The translations under genes were made by a program, and so were the position numbers. The notes under the pieces were generated by a model. The model searched no databases and was not told the origin of the DNA. It saw nothing but the letters and a program-made list of their open reading frames with translations. Shown one piece after another: positions 23,746-34,763 of a stretch of DNA of 64,000 bases. This DNA comes from Massospora cicadina (Eukaryota; Entomophthoromycota; Entomophthoromycetes; Entomophthorales; Entomophthoraceae). Each line of letters opens with the position of its first letter. Position 1 is the first letter of the stretch. The DNA is taken from the NCBI GenBank assembly GCA_022478985.1, contig JAKSZP010009549.1:31763-95762 (forward strand). Direction: 5' to 3'.

Positions 23746-23934
23746 ACGACCAACATGGGTTTAGAAGAAGGAACAAGCTTGCCAGTATATGGATTGGACA
23801 ATTTGAGATAATTGAGAAGATGGGTGTCAACGCCTTACCACTAAGGAACCTGTGGGTGGTCAGATTATCAACCAAGTACACATGAAGATTATTTGGCCAT
23901 ACAAGCAATAAGAGCTTATTGTACAGTTAAGGGG

Positions 23935-24437
23935 TGTTAATGTTGCAATTCTGATATGACTGGACAATTAGCTATAGTTATGGCAGACCATAATTAAATT
24001 CAAGGAATTCCTTGAGATTGAGCAATTAATATGTCAATGCAAATTGAGTTTTGATGGAGAATTAATGGTTTGGCAAATTGATGGAATTCCACCAAACTCT
24101 CATTGTTTAAATGAAACCAATAGATAGGAGCAAATAAGGATTTCCTAAGAAGCTCATGTTGCGTCTAATGAAGAACACTGAGACTTAATAGTTGAGCATG
24201 AGAGTGAGAAGTCGGAGGTTTTTATGAGAAAAAAGAAGAAGTAGTGGGGAAGTAACAGAAGTTACCGTTAAATGGATATTGAATAAAGTGGTATTGTCAG
24301 AGCAATAGGTCCCTATTAAGTCTTAAAATATTAATTATTGAGGGCCAGAAACCCTCATATTAATTGTCTATTGCTCACTGGGTTTTACCCTGTGTAACCT
24401 GTTTGAAGTAGTCAGCCTAATCCGCCAAAAGTTAGCA
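23935..24437 (+). repeat. Gyp-A copy 1, 3' LTR
   Basis: Starts TGTTAATGTTGCAATTCTG right after the purine tract TTAAGGGG and ends GTTAGCA. It pairs with 5923-6427. Confidence 0.8.
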
Positions 24438-25149
24438 GGTTGTACTTTAAGTTTTAAAGTATAATCTCATCAAGTAATGCTCTAATCCCCTTTGGGGGAG
24501 AGTATTCGTTATTAATGTTTTGTTCCATGTTTCATGATTGACGTTTTCATTGGTTACAAATCAGGGTGTCCCTGTAGTGAGCACTAGGTTTTGATTTTTT
24601 GCAAGTAAGATGGTAAATTAATAAAATTGGGTGCCTGTAGTCATATTAACGAAATCTGTAAAAGTTTTCAAGATGACTTAATTCTTTGGAATGATTGTAG
24701 AGGGGCGATGGTGTAGCACTTTTGCTTCTTCAGGGTCCAGTACTATGCACTACCTTGGGTCACAATACCTATTTTATAACTATGCAAAGAAAAATAGTGA
24801 TAAACTTATTAAGAAAATAAATAATAACCTTTTACTAGAAAGCTTTTAATACATATAGGATAAGTAGGGGTTTTGTGATGGATGTGGCACTTAAGTCTCC
24901 TTCATTCAGGACCTTTACTTCTCATCCAATATGAGGGCCGAGCTGTGATCTTTCTCTTGGATTGACTTCAGTATTACTGACCTCCTATTGTACTAGGGTG
25001 TCCAGATGGTGACCGCTGGCGTCAAGATGGAATCTCACTTCGTGATTATTGCCAAATCTATTTTGTTCACTCTTGCCCAGTTAGAGGCAAAGGCTCATTT
25101 GTGACAATCCATTTGATTATAAAAGTCTTTGTCCAATCTGTCATTGATT
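24438..25149. other. Gap with a minus-strand primer-binding-site remnant
   Basis: The complement of 24570-24586 reads TAGTGCTCACTACAGGG, one base away from the Gyp-B/Gyp-A2 primer-binding site. It implies an LTR of a minus-strand element just above 24590, but no LTR pair or genes can be identified. The remainder is A+T-rich. Confidence 0.4.
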
Positions 25150-26160
25150 GATGACATGATTAAGGGTACCAACTGTAAGGATAAAGCTGCTCGTCAGGAG
25201 GCTAAAATGGTTAAGCTAGCGGCCTCCTGACCTCAAAAATACCCTAGACCAACGCTGGGTTCAGGCGTGATATGCCCATGGTGGTCCTGGGGAAGTTCGT
25301 GATGCTCAGCCTGACATTACAGTAAGGGAGTTAAAATGCACCAGCTATATCACTAATAATGATGGTTCAATTTGTTTACCTAAGAATGGGGTTTCAAAAC
25401 CCATTCAATTTTCAATATTGCAAAATTAAATTGGCTTTGCCTGCAATCGTTAACTTGAGGTTGTCAATATTGAGCAACAGTACCCTGGCCAATTTTAGGG
25501 TGCGCCTATTGGTCACTTAGGCTTAGCACCAATTCTCCCAATTGATTATTCATCCCCTATTGTTTAATATATTTCTATGATGCCAACTTTCATTGTTGGT
25601 CAACTTCCTATTAATAAATCCCCCATTAAATTACGTTTTTAAATATGGTTCTTTGGTGAACCTGTGCGCAGACCTCCTCAAGGAGGTCTCTAAAAGTGTT
25701 TATATATACTAACTTAATTATTTCCCAAATCTGGTGCACCACTGGGCCGCCCTGGTCCCCTCCACACCAAAGCACCTAAGCATTCCTGATCCAATCTTCA
25801 TTTGGTTGTGGACTACCCATTGTGTTCCAAACAAGTTTCGTTATCTATATGCCATCTCCTACTATATACCACGCTGTACACCCTTGCCCTGGGTCCCTTT
25901 TGCTCTGGCATCCTCCGTGGTGCCATACTTACCATATTGCTAATGACTAAGTCCCTGGCGGTGTGGCTGTGCACCTCACACCACTTTGCTATGAATCAAG
26001 AGTTACAAACACTCTCCTTACATTATTGGAAGAAGCTCAAACGTTTTATCAGCCTGATCCTGAGTTGATTCAGGCCACTCTAGAGTATGAGTGCCGACGT
26101 CCATGGCACCAGATTTCCAATTATAAAAAAATGAAAAATATTCTGAAACTTTAGAAATTG
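25150..26160 (+). pseudogene. Rep-C copy 1, unclassified coding repeat
   Basis: This interval matches, in segments, the minus-strand sequence at 54780-54089, 52144-52016 and 50932-50768, so it is a dispersed repeat with two copies here. Conserved translated blocks include CKDKAARQEAKMVKLAAS (about 25180), APIGHLGLAPILPID (25504-25550), SGAPLGRPGPLHTKAPKHS (25731-25790), TPLPWVPFALASS (25877-25915) and PGGVAVHLTPLCYE, with an open end at 26154. A small perfect hairpin (25670-25689) is conserved in both copies. Stops are scattered. I recognise no domain. It could be a gag- or ORF1-like gene of a further retroelement. Confidence 0.5.
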
Positions 26161-27229
26161 TTTTAGATTTATGTTTATTGGGGGTAATTCTAGCAGATGA
26201 AGTTGCTCTAAACACCTTTGCTTACTTTTATATATAGATTAAGGAAGTGGAACTGGGGAATTGCATTTGAGGAAATCTTAAAAGAGTCCACAGACAAATT
26301 GGACCTTGGGAGGACTATAAAAAATATAAACCTCCAAAATCTCATTTAGACCTGTTCTAGAATATCAGAAGGGAATCTGAGCCATTCTTTATACTTTTTG
26401 GTTGAATTATTTAAATTAGTTTTATTGACCTTTATTTTGTTCTCAAAACTTTTGAATTGTGTATCAATATTATTATGTATGGCATAACGTCAAATACAAA
26501 ATTTAATATTAAATATAAATTTTTTAATAAATTTTTAGGGGCAAGCCCCACAACCTGCCTGTTTGCTTTATTTTTCCCTTAGGGTAAACTAAGGCTATGT
26601 GGTGGTCAGGCATAGCATTGACCATCACAGGGGTAACTGTCTAAAACGTCTGGGATGGGGTTTAAAACAAAAATGGGTTGGCCTAGACTCAAACCTGATA
26701 TTGGGGAGCATCTACCATAATGTCAAATTTCAATTCTTCTATGATATTTCACATCTTAATCTGCTGCGGTACTTTCTTCAGTTTTATTTTGGTTAAATTA
26801 AATTAATTAAGATGGCTGAATGTTCACTTTGGGGCGAGAATCATTGTGCAACTACTCTTAGGTAAATAGTTATTTTGAAAACTCTCTAAAGTGGTTTCCT
26901 CAATTATCATCACCTAGGAATGCTAACACTGAGTACACCTGGGAAAAAGACACTGCAGACATGATGAGAAACAAGTGAGGACCTTCCATAGGTTGTGATG
27001 GTTTCTTTTAAGAAAGCAGAATCTTTAATACTCATAAAATCTAAAAGCTTTTCTGGAGTAAGATTATTTCTTTATTAGAAGATAATACAAAAAAACTCAG
27101 CACTCTACAATAGGCAGAGTGCTGTTTTTTATAATATAGAAGGGATAGAAAGGGTGGCTTAAGAGCTCCATAGAAACTGGATGGATAAGTATTCCCAAGG
27201 ACGCTGAGAACTTTGCGCAAGGTTGTTGC
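26161..27229. other. A+T-rich gap with a hairpin plus T-tract
   Basis: I found no gene. It contains a terminator-like hairpin at 27098-27130: CAGCACTCT, a 9-nt loop, AGAGTGCTG, then TTTTTT. Confidence 0.4.
27098..27130 (+). other. Perfect 9-bp hairpin followed by six T
   Basis: Arms CAGCACTCT (27098-27106) and AGAGTGCTG (27116-27124), loop ACAATAGGC, then T6. The upstream A-run at 27089-27095 could pair with the T-tract. It resembles a bacterial intrinsic terminator in form, but the context is eukaryotic, so a transposon end or chance is more likely. Confidence 0.5.
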
Positions 27230-27244
27230 TAAGTTTTCTTTTCT

Positions 27245-27794
27245 CGGTGGCTCAGTTCCAGCATGGCCTTCCCACCCTCTTCTTCCCCCCCAACTTCCCT
27301 GAATCTACATGCAGCGACATCTCAAAGGTATTTGATGATGCTGAAGTTGCTGTTATGAATGTTGCAACGCTCACCAAATTCAACCCTTCAGCTAAAATCA
27401 CCTGCCACAGTAATTCCTTTTTTTCCCAACTTCCTGAAGCCCACAAAGAAGCTGAAAATCTTGTTGTGGCATTTGTTGAAGAACTTTACCGCGCTAATCT
27501 TGATGAGGAGGTGGAAAACTTGTACTACACTGACTTCCACCCCCACTACGCGGATGCCCCAACGCCCTGGCTCTCCGCTTTGATCCGCTACTTTGATAAA
27601 AATCCCATGATTGGGGAGCATTTGTCTGAAGACCAACCCCCTGACCCCCCTCACCCTCTGCCATGGTGGGTTAGCAGTTTCCGCTCCCCGCCTGATTAGT
27701 AGTTTTATTTCTTTCCAATCATTTTCAATCAGTTTTTTTGTTTTGCTTTTGGTATTGTCTGTCCCCTGGTTGGCATACCTCAAATAAATTATAT
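27245..27794 (+). mobile_element. LINE-B copy B5, 5'-truncated
   Basis: 550 bp, bounded by the near-perfect duplication TAAGTTTTCTTTTCT (27230-27244) and TAAGTTTTCTTTTTCT (27795-27810). It ends GTCTGTCCCCTGGTTGGCAT then ACCTCAAATAAATTATAT, the LINE-A/B terminus. 5' truncation with an intact 3' end is the typical result of target-primed reverse transcription. Confidence 0.85.
27247..27699 (+). pseudogene. LINE-B ORF C-terminal domain (copy B5), still open
   Basis: The last ~150 codons of the LINE-B protein are uninterrupted from the truncation point to the stop at 27697. The region is acidic (FSQLPEAHKEAENLVVAF, ELYRANLDEEVENLYY) and ends in the family signature EDQPPDPPHPLPWWV plus a short tail. 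Equivalent blocks occur in B1 (SQLPDARI-stop-AENHVTEFLEAV) and B4 (LSQLPSIQLHAENCFSKYL). This C-terminal domain is absent from LINE-A ORF1. An apparent upstream ATG at 27223 lies in flanking DNA and is not the real start. Confidence 0.7.
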
Positions 27795-27810
27795 TAAGTT
27801 TTCTTTTTCT

Positions 27811-28440
27811 GGCGTTCTTAGATTTGGGCAGATCGCTTTTGGGGAATTACCTAACTATCTTTGCCAATTTTTCATAGACACTAACTTTTTTGTTAAAATA
27901 TCAAAAACTGTTTTATTGTGGGAATTTGGTCTATTAAAACATCTGTGAAGAATGTTTTCAGATGCTTGGAGAGTTTTCCTTAGACATAATGTGTTGGTTT
28001 TGCCCTTTTAAGGGTTTCATTTTCATTCTGCTAATTTTATTGTAGAAAACTTGGCATACAATCTCATTTTTGTTCAATCAGTCCCTGGCGGAATTAATAC
28101 TAATAATGGAGGAGTCAGGAAACCTGTCATTTTGAGGCGGGTTGAATTCAGTTTGGGGGTACCCACCAATTATCTGTCTAGGGTATGTCCCAAGTCTACT
28201 ATTTTCTCTGATGGTAGTTCTTATAATGGTCAAAAAAACTCCCAGTTCCTGATCACTATCATGCCTTCAGTTCAGCATTGATCTTTGATGCCAAAAGGAT
28301 GTCCAGCGCGAGGTTGGACTCTCAAGGTAAATGAAAGTGCATAATGCAACTAACAAAGCAACCCTCTGTTTTTGGGGAAACTCAAGAGAGAGTAAAAAGA
28401 TGAAATAGTTAAGCAAGGTAGTAAACCCTGGAATTAACCT
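27811..28440. other. Gap without a supported gene
   Basis: A plus-strand stretch open for 76 codons (28051-28281, SVPGGINTNNGGVRKPV) and a minus-strand one of 81 codons (28267-28512) have no recognisable domain. I treat them as chance or old element debris. Confidence 0.35.
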
Positions 28441-28640
28441 CATTTTATTTATTATCAAAATAAAAAAATCCCACTCTTGAGCAGATCGTATAATTAGGCG
28501 CCATGATAACACCTAGTAAAAGATAGGATAATCAGGGGAGATCAAACCCCAATCTTTTGTATATGGGACAAAAACTTGAAGCATCATGGCCGCCATAAGA
28601 CAAGGTAAGGTTGGCCATAGAGCCACAGGAGTAACCCAAC
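28440..28640 (-). repeat. tRNA-Met-like sequence, possible SINE head
   Basis: On the minus strand (about 28600-28533) an anticodon-like hairpin TTTGT-CCCATAT-ACAAA presents CAT at the anticodon position. Five bases later comes a T-arm-like TGGGG-TTTGATC-TCCCC whose loop fits a polymerase III B box (GGTTTGATCTC). The D-arm side is degenerate. Downstream the sequence runs about 100 bases to an AATAAATAAAATG tail near 28445, as in a tRNA-derived SINE. A decayed tRNA-Met pseudogene is the alternative. Confidence 0.4.
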
Positions 28641-28859
28641 TCAAAGTGAAAATTCCAGAGAAAGAATTTTGAACAAATATCATAATCGCATAGCTCAACC
28701 TCTAAGATCGATCTTCCAGGGATCCTCTCCTACACCGCTCTTTAAGCTCATATGATCTTAAAGATTAATTGGGTGAGGCATAGCCCAGCACCAAAACTTG
28801 ACCAAAACCCAAAATCTTTTCAAATGATTCCACTTAGGATTTGGAAAATCTGAGCCTGA

Positions 28860-29460
28860 GTCAAAATTTAATCACTGAGAAAATCTCAATTGTTACAGTG
28901 CTCAGGGTGCAGTCCATCTTGATCAAAAGGGATGTTTTGCCCTGTCTAATATAATGACTATATTGGAACCCTGCTATTACCTTTTCTAGCAGGACAGGGT
29001 CTACTCCCACTTCCAGAGCTTGTACCAATGTATAATTAATATGCGGTAAAGAAAGTTTGATGGCTGCAATGGCCATAGGTGGGAGGGATGGTATTAATGG
29101 TTCTAGTTTTTAGGTGTGGAAGTCCATGATCAATTTGTGGCAGTTTATGCAGTCCTAAGAAGGGTTGAAGCTGTTTATGTACACCAGATACCCTTTCAAG
29201 TCCACAAAATATTGAATCCTGCACTGAACTCTGCAGGCGTCCAAGTCCACTTCCTCCTCAAATTCCTGTGCTCCCTCTATTGGTATTGGTTTGACTTCCA
29301 CTAGTTTTGCTTAAATGGGTATGGCGCGTAATTATGGGAAGCCATATGAATTTTTTAATGAGGAGGGAGCTTGTCAGGATTTTAACCAGATGAATTCTTC
29401 CAATAGCATCTGAATTAGGGATTTCAGTTAATCAGGTGTTATTGCCGGCTAATCACCTAG
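28860..29460 (-). pseudogene. Chromovirus integrase C-terminus / chromodomain remnant
   Basis: The minus strand reads EFEEEVDLDACRVQCRIQYF, then VDLKGYLVYINSFNPS, then DCINCHKLIMDFHT. This is a decayed chromodomain (consensus E-x-EV-x-x-IL ... QYLVKWKGY ... ENSWEP ... NC-x-x-L-x-x-FH) at about 29330-29090. After it, PPMAIAAIKLSLPHINYTLV (to about 29000) matches the post-chromodomain PPHKIVAIIAIKLPKAHKN of the element at the right edge, so the two are relatives. Chromodomains steer integration toward modified histones. This fragment is isolated, with no LTRs nearby. Confidence 0.65.
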
Positions 29461-29589
29461 TTTGATACTATTTAATGATATAAAAATAATAATTATACTT
29501 TTCTTTCTCGTTGCAATCACTTTTGCAACCTATTCATTTCAAAACTGAATCTAGTTTGATAATCTCACAGAGGAGATTAGTCTGCGCCC

Positions 29590-30807
29590 ATGTCAGGGAG
29601 CAGTTGGGCAAGCAAGGTAAGAGGAGCAGGTGGAAGGCCCGCGGCCTCCAACGTTCAAAAAGCCCCGGAGAATCTGGCGGAATAGACAAAAACCTTAAAA
29701 ACCGGTGGTCACAATTTCCCTGGAGATACTCGCATGGCAAGCATTATGCAACCAGTACATCAACACGCCACACTCCCAACCACTTTCATCGGTGGAATTT
29801 GGAGTCTGCGTGTATCTGGACATCAAAAAACGGCCTTATGGGAAAAATTTTATGAAAATGTACACAAAATTTCTCTGACCGCGGTGTACGTTGCACCTCA
29901 CTCCATGTCACGCGGTTGGCTGGACCTAGGTTTTGAAAGCAAAAAAGCAGCAGACGAGGCTGCAGCGGTGCGCATAATGGTTGACCTCCCCAAAGGACAA
30001 TGGGTCATTGAAACCAAACGCACCAGATGGACAAAATCAAACCAAATTTTCCTCACGCTTGTTTTTTTGCCTACTACAGTAAAACGTGACATTTTGGAAC
30101 AACACCTGAAAGATGGTCTCACCATATATGGCGAAATACAATCTTTCAAAATGCAACGCTTCACGCTGATGCCACACCTGTGCACCGGCAAAGCCATCGC
30201 AGTTCTGACCCCAACTGAGGAGATTGCGAAGGACCTAACCCAGATCCCACACTCCACTTTTATTGATATTGCAGGGCATAAAACCCACCCATTCCAGGTG
30301 ACCATGGACAGCGCGCCCCCCATTTGCACCCACTGTGACACGTTTGGCCATAAGGTGCACGCATGCCCCATCAAGGAGGGCGTCACATTCCAAGAGCACC
30401 CCTCAGCAGCCATGGCCAACGGAGAGGCGCACTACGAACTAACCGCAAGCACCAAGGAGGCTTTCCCATGGGGAGCACAAGGCTGCTACCTATTGGTAAA
30501 GCTTATCTCCGCGCAGGAGTGGAAGAAGGCCAAGCAGGCCCATAGGGCTGCGGCCAAGGAAGCGGCCAAGGCCACCACCGCAATCCCACACTCACAATGC
30601 CAGGAGGACATAGAGACCATCGCAGCAGAATCAACTTGGGAATCCATCAACCAATCAGATTGGGAAGCCCATGTTGAGTGGGCCACTCAATCTGAGGATC
30701 TGATGGGAGATATGATCTCACCCAATCGTTGCACCCAAGCTCCAGTCAAAACTGACTTAAGACCTATCCCAACTGAAAATTTTTTTACCCACTCAACGGT
30801 GCACTGA
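29590..30807 (+). pseudogene. LINE-A2 ORF1, CCHC RNA-binding protein, one internal stop
   Basis: From the ATG at 29590 the frame encodes a basic N-terminus (SSWASKVRGAGGRPAAS) and hits TAG at 29683. It is then open to 30807, and a second ATG at 29734 would give 357 codons. Order of regions (residues from 29734): RRM-like folds about 20-150 (GWLDLGFESKKAADEAAAVR, FLTLVFLPTTVKRDILEQHL, YGEIQSF), zinc knuckle CTHCDTFGHKVHAC about 198-211 (30325-30366), then an Ala/Lys-rich helical tail and an acidic C-terminus. Its job is to bind the LINE RNA in the transposition RNP. This is the longest intact reading frame in the window. Confidence 0.85.
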
Positions 30808-31021
30808 ACTCATTCACACCGCAAAAAATTCATCTGACGTCGGGAAAACAAAAAGTGAAGGCCAAAGCCAACGCGACTCTTTCCACAAAAATCAACAAAA
30901 ATTCTGATAGTGTTGCCGCTAACACCCACGCTGCTGTGAAAGCCCATGGGACCTAGAAGAGGCTGGTGGGCCCAGGAGCCCATCCCCTTGCACCTAAGGT
31001 GCGAAGGGGGAAACCTTCACT

Positions 31022-34000
31022 TTAGGGACGTTGTATATCACCGGACTCAAGGCCTCCCCATCCCAGGCTAGGAAACTGAGTTTTTTACAACAAATTTTAC
31101 CTGTGGATATCCTGGCCATCCAGGAGTCCCACTGTCCACGAGGTTCTGAGGAAGCTTGGAAAACAATTATCCTCCCATCCCTATCCTTTTGGTCAAAGCA
31201 CTGTGGGGTGCTAATTCAGAAAAATAATTTTTTCAAATTCATATCCTCAGAAACATTCCTAAATGGCCAATTTGCTCGTCATAACCTTCTCGTGGGCTGA
31301 CGTAGCACATGAAATCATCAACATCTATGCTCCAAATGATGCACATGAGCATCAGGAATTTTTCTCATCAGTCAAATCCCTCCCGCTATCCCCTTATTCT
31401 TTCCTAGTCAATGACATGAACTGTTGGCTAACCTCACCAACGGACTGGTGGCCTCCCTCACCCCACGCCCCACAGGGTTATGTAGAACTACGCGTTCTAA
31501 AGGCCACCCTTGGGTTAATGGATGCACTGCCGTGACATGCCCCACTGCTCAAAAACATGACGCGTCCCCACGTCCACAATGGCCAATTAAGGTCCATGAC
31601 CCGCATTGACCTTATTCTAATGACAGTGAAATTCCAACCCCACATATCCCACTTCAAAACAACGAATTGTAATTCTTTGACCACCGACTAGTCTTGATAA
31701 CCTACCACCTACTTGTCACAGTTGTTAAGGCCCCACATTGGTGCAAAATCCGCCCCCCGATCTCACGTCGCCAGGATTTTCCATGTGGGTGGAAGAGCAA
31801 CTTTGGCAAAAAAGTTTGTTGCACCATTTTGCGCGGACCCCATTTCCACATGGGCAACTTTTAAAAGAGGACACCATCTGCCACTCTCGCCATCTCTCCT
31901 CCAGATGCTCACGAGCCACATTGGCGGTTATCTCATGCACTCTGGCAGAACTGGCACACTTGGAGTCCAACATTCCAGCTACAAAATACAGCCCTGCATG
32001 GGGCTGGAAGTGGGTGGAGGCAGCCGCCCACCTCAATGCACTCAAAAGGCAACACAAACATCGGGTTTGTGTTCAATACAGGGCTACACGCATCACAAAA
32101 GGTGACAAGTGCACCACATATTTCATTAAAAAAAATTTTGCACCATGCCAGAGCATGGCCTGCACACAGGTGTGAAGATCGGATAATTCCATTGCGGACA
32201 CACCAGCCAAAGTGGCAATCAAAATGCAAAAATATTACTCCAAGTTATACGAGCCAAACCAATTCAGCTGGCCAAAGTGGCAGAATTTCTTGACCGAGCT
32301 CATATCTGCACCATTTTCTGATACCCAGAAATAATGAATTATAATTACTCCGAACGAATTATGGACAGCCATTTGCAGTGCACCAAACCGAAAATGCCCA
32401 GGCCCAGATGGCATTCCATACGAGTTCTACAAAAAATATTTCAAATATATATCCCCATTGCTGCTCGCCTCACTTAACCAAAGCCTGTTGGAAAAGCGCC
32501 TCCTACCAGGAGGACATGAGGCCTTTACTATCACACTCTTTAAGAAAGGGGATAAGCTTGACTTAGCCAATTGGCGCCCCATTTCTCTAACAAACACAGA
32601 CACCAAAATTTTAACAAAAATCATGGCTAACCGTTTAGGGGACTGTAGCATCTGCCACCATCTCCCCAGAACAATTCAGTTTCATCCCCAGAAGGTCAAT
32701 TTGGGATAACGTGCACTCCATGGCTAATGCATGTCAGTCCACAGCCTCTGGGGCACTGGTATTTTTGGACCAACAAAAGGCATCTGATAGACTAAACTGG
32801 GAATACCAAAGGGCCTGCCTCCATCAATTCCGCCTACCCCCCGCTTCATCAACTGGGTGATGCTGCTCACGGAATCTGCAACAATGGCAGTGCGTGGCCC
32901 AGGCTTCCTAACGGAAGTAGTCCGCCCTCAAAGGGGCTTGCAACAAGGGGACCCCCTCAGCCCACTCTTATACAACTTCAGCCTTGACCCACTACTGCGA
33001 AATGTGAATGCCCAACTCACTGGGGTCCATGTGCCAGGACAAACACCAATCAAGATGATGGCATTTGCAGATGATTGCGTGGTGGGGGTGTCTAATAATC
33101 AAGATGCACACACGCTTGAAGCCCTCATCCAGGAATATTCCCAGGTAAGCTACGCGGTACTGAACGCCTCCAAAACTGAAATCATCCTCCTTGGTCAGTT
33201 TCAGAACTGCTGGGCCCTGGCAATTAGTCCCCAACCCGGCCCATCTGCTCGCCCACATCACGCCTTACTAACTCAACACACACTGCGCCACTGGTGCTCC
33301 CCTTCGTGCCACGTCCTACCATAAGACTGGTGCACCATCTGGGCGTGTGGATGGAGGCAGGCGGATACGCGTCAGCAGTAATGGAGTGCCATATACTGGA
33401 CAACGTGACGAAGCAAATCGCCTCTCTCAGAGCCCACCCTACTACCCTTACTGGCAGGGTTGTTCTAGCCAACTCTATGCTCTTATCCAAAGTCTGGTTC
33501 GGAGCCCACGCCATCCCCTTCTCCCCAAGCTTCTTCAAATCCCTTTATGCCTTGCTGCAAGGATGGCTTTGCTCAGGCCACCCTCCACCAGTATGGCTAG
33601 AGGTCCTGTTTGGCCCTCATCATCATGGTGGCATGGTCCTGCTTGACTTCAAAGCCCATGTTGCCAAGATCCTAGGCACCTGGATCGTGGCCATCACCGC
33701 TTTTACACTCTTATCCCAACACTGGTCCCGCGCAGCCCGTTCCAACTTCTCCTGAGCCATGGGCCTCAACAATCCATCAAACCCCCACTCCCTGATGAAA
33801 TACCTCGCATCACACACATTGGCCACAGGTCCTCAAAGTACTAAAACCCACTACAAACAAATCCTACTCTCCATGCGGAGCGCAGAGTGGAGAATTCATA
33901 TAAGCGGACATACAACCTGAAGAGGCCACCCCTCTCCTCAGTTCACACAAGAGGTACAGGGGCTACCCATCCATGATGGCGTGATCCCCACACGGCCCCA

Positions 34001-34640
34001 TGTCCTATCCCAGGGTGGACTACCTGGACATGATGGACATCCCCTATTCCATTGAGACCCAAAAAACAATCTAGAAATATGTACATCACCATCTGTTGCA
34101 GCCAAAAGTCCGCTCCCATGTGTTGCGCTGCCTGAGGCGGGTGTATCATACAGCTGAGCGCTCTAACGCTTTACACTCATCCTGTGTCGTGTGTGGCCAG
34201 TATGGAACGCTGTTCCACCGCCTGGAGAAGTGCCCCACCTTTAAAGTGATATGGCGCGAGGTATAACGTCGGCTGGGCCAGGATCAAACGAATCCCTTCA
34301 GTCTGTCAAGAGATATGTTTGCTCTATCAATGGCCTCCTCCTTCCACCCTCCCTCCATGCTCTGGTGGTTGCAATCGCCATGTGGACCATCCACACGATT
34401 GTCTTAGATGCCATCGCAGGCTCCACCCCACCCTCCTAGAAACTGTCCACAAGTTCCGGTCTCATTTGGTGGACCACTTTCTAGCGTGAATGTTTGGATA
34501 CAGCCCACCGTGTCGCCAACAGCTGGTCTCCTCCTGGTTCCCAGTCTGGTTCATCAAATCAGACCCCTTCCTCCACACGTGCTCAATAGTGGCTAAGGCC
34601 CCTTCACACGTTCCCTCCCCTCCCCATAAGTGGCGTCCCT
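31022..34640 (+). pseudogene. LINE-A2 ORF2, endonuclease / reverse transcriptase
   Basis: Endonuclease (31028-31720): GLKASPSQARKLSF, DILAIQESHCPRG (Glu), INIYAPNDAHEHQEFF, VNDMNCW (Asp-x-Asn), and FDHRLVLI (the SDH catalytic end). RT (about 32350-33250): LDLANWRPISLTNTDTKI, LDQQKASDRLNWEYQRACL, QRGLQQGDPLSPLLYNFSLD, and intact FADD at 33064-33075, then ASKTEIILLG. The C-terminus holds a CCHC knuckle SSCVVCGQYGTLFHRLEKC (34180-34235) and ends near 34640 where A3 has its stop; here TGG replaces that TGA and the frame runs on to 34765. Several frameshifts (for example near 31300, 32160, 32650 and 33240) inactivate it. Confidence 0.88.
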
Positions 34641-34763
34641 GCTGGCAACAAGAGATAGCATTGCTTCTCTGGGGTGCCTCCCCCGGTACTAAGTTTATCT
34701 GTCCTGAGTCATATTTGGAAGAGTCCGTCCCATGGTTGGCCTTCCCCGCAATAAATTTAAATT

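Larger units (their letters stand above)
5923..24437 (+). mobile_element. Gyp-A copy 1, Ty3/gypsy element split by a 12.4-kb insertion
   Basis: A 5' LTR (5923-6427), primer-binding site, gag, protease, RT, RNase H and integrase run to 11300. The integrase C-terminus resumes at 23746 and is followed by a purine tract and the 3' LTR (23935-24437). The two halves join exactly. The residues LFHD before 11300 continue as QHGF...KLASIWIGQFEII after 23745, matching the uninterrupted Gyp-A copy 2. The pieces total about 6.07 kb without the insert. Every gene is broken. I found no convincing duplication outside the LTRs, so the outer boundaries are accurate only to a few bases. Confidence 0.85.
29497..34763 (+). 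mobile_element. LINE-A copy A2, full-length
   Basis: 5267 bp, flanked by the 14-bp duplication AAAATAATAATTAT at 29483-29496 and 34764-34777. It begins ACTTTTCTTTCTCGTTGC and ends GTCCCATGGTTGGCCTTCCC then CGCAATAAATTTAAATT. Its G+C-richer codons and long open stretches make it, with A3, the youngest-looking LINE here. ORF1 is intact apart from one stop. ORF2 is broken many times. Confidence 0.93.

Noticed and set aside
29898..30419. 173-codon minus-strand frame opposite LINE-A2 ORF1
   Set aside because: Shadow of the well-supported plus-strand ORF1, which shows RRM-like blocks and a zinc knuckle.
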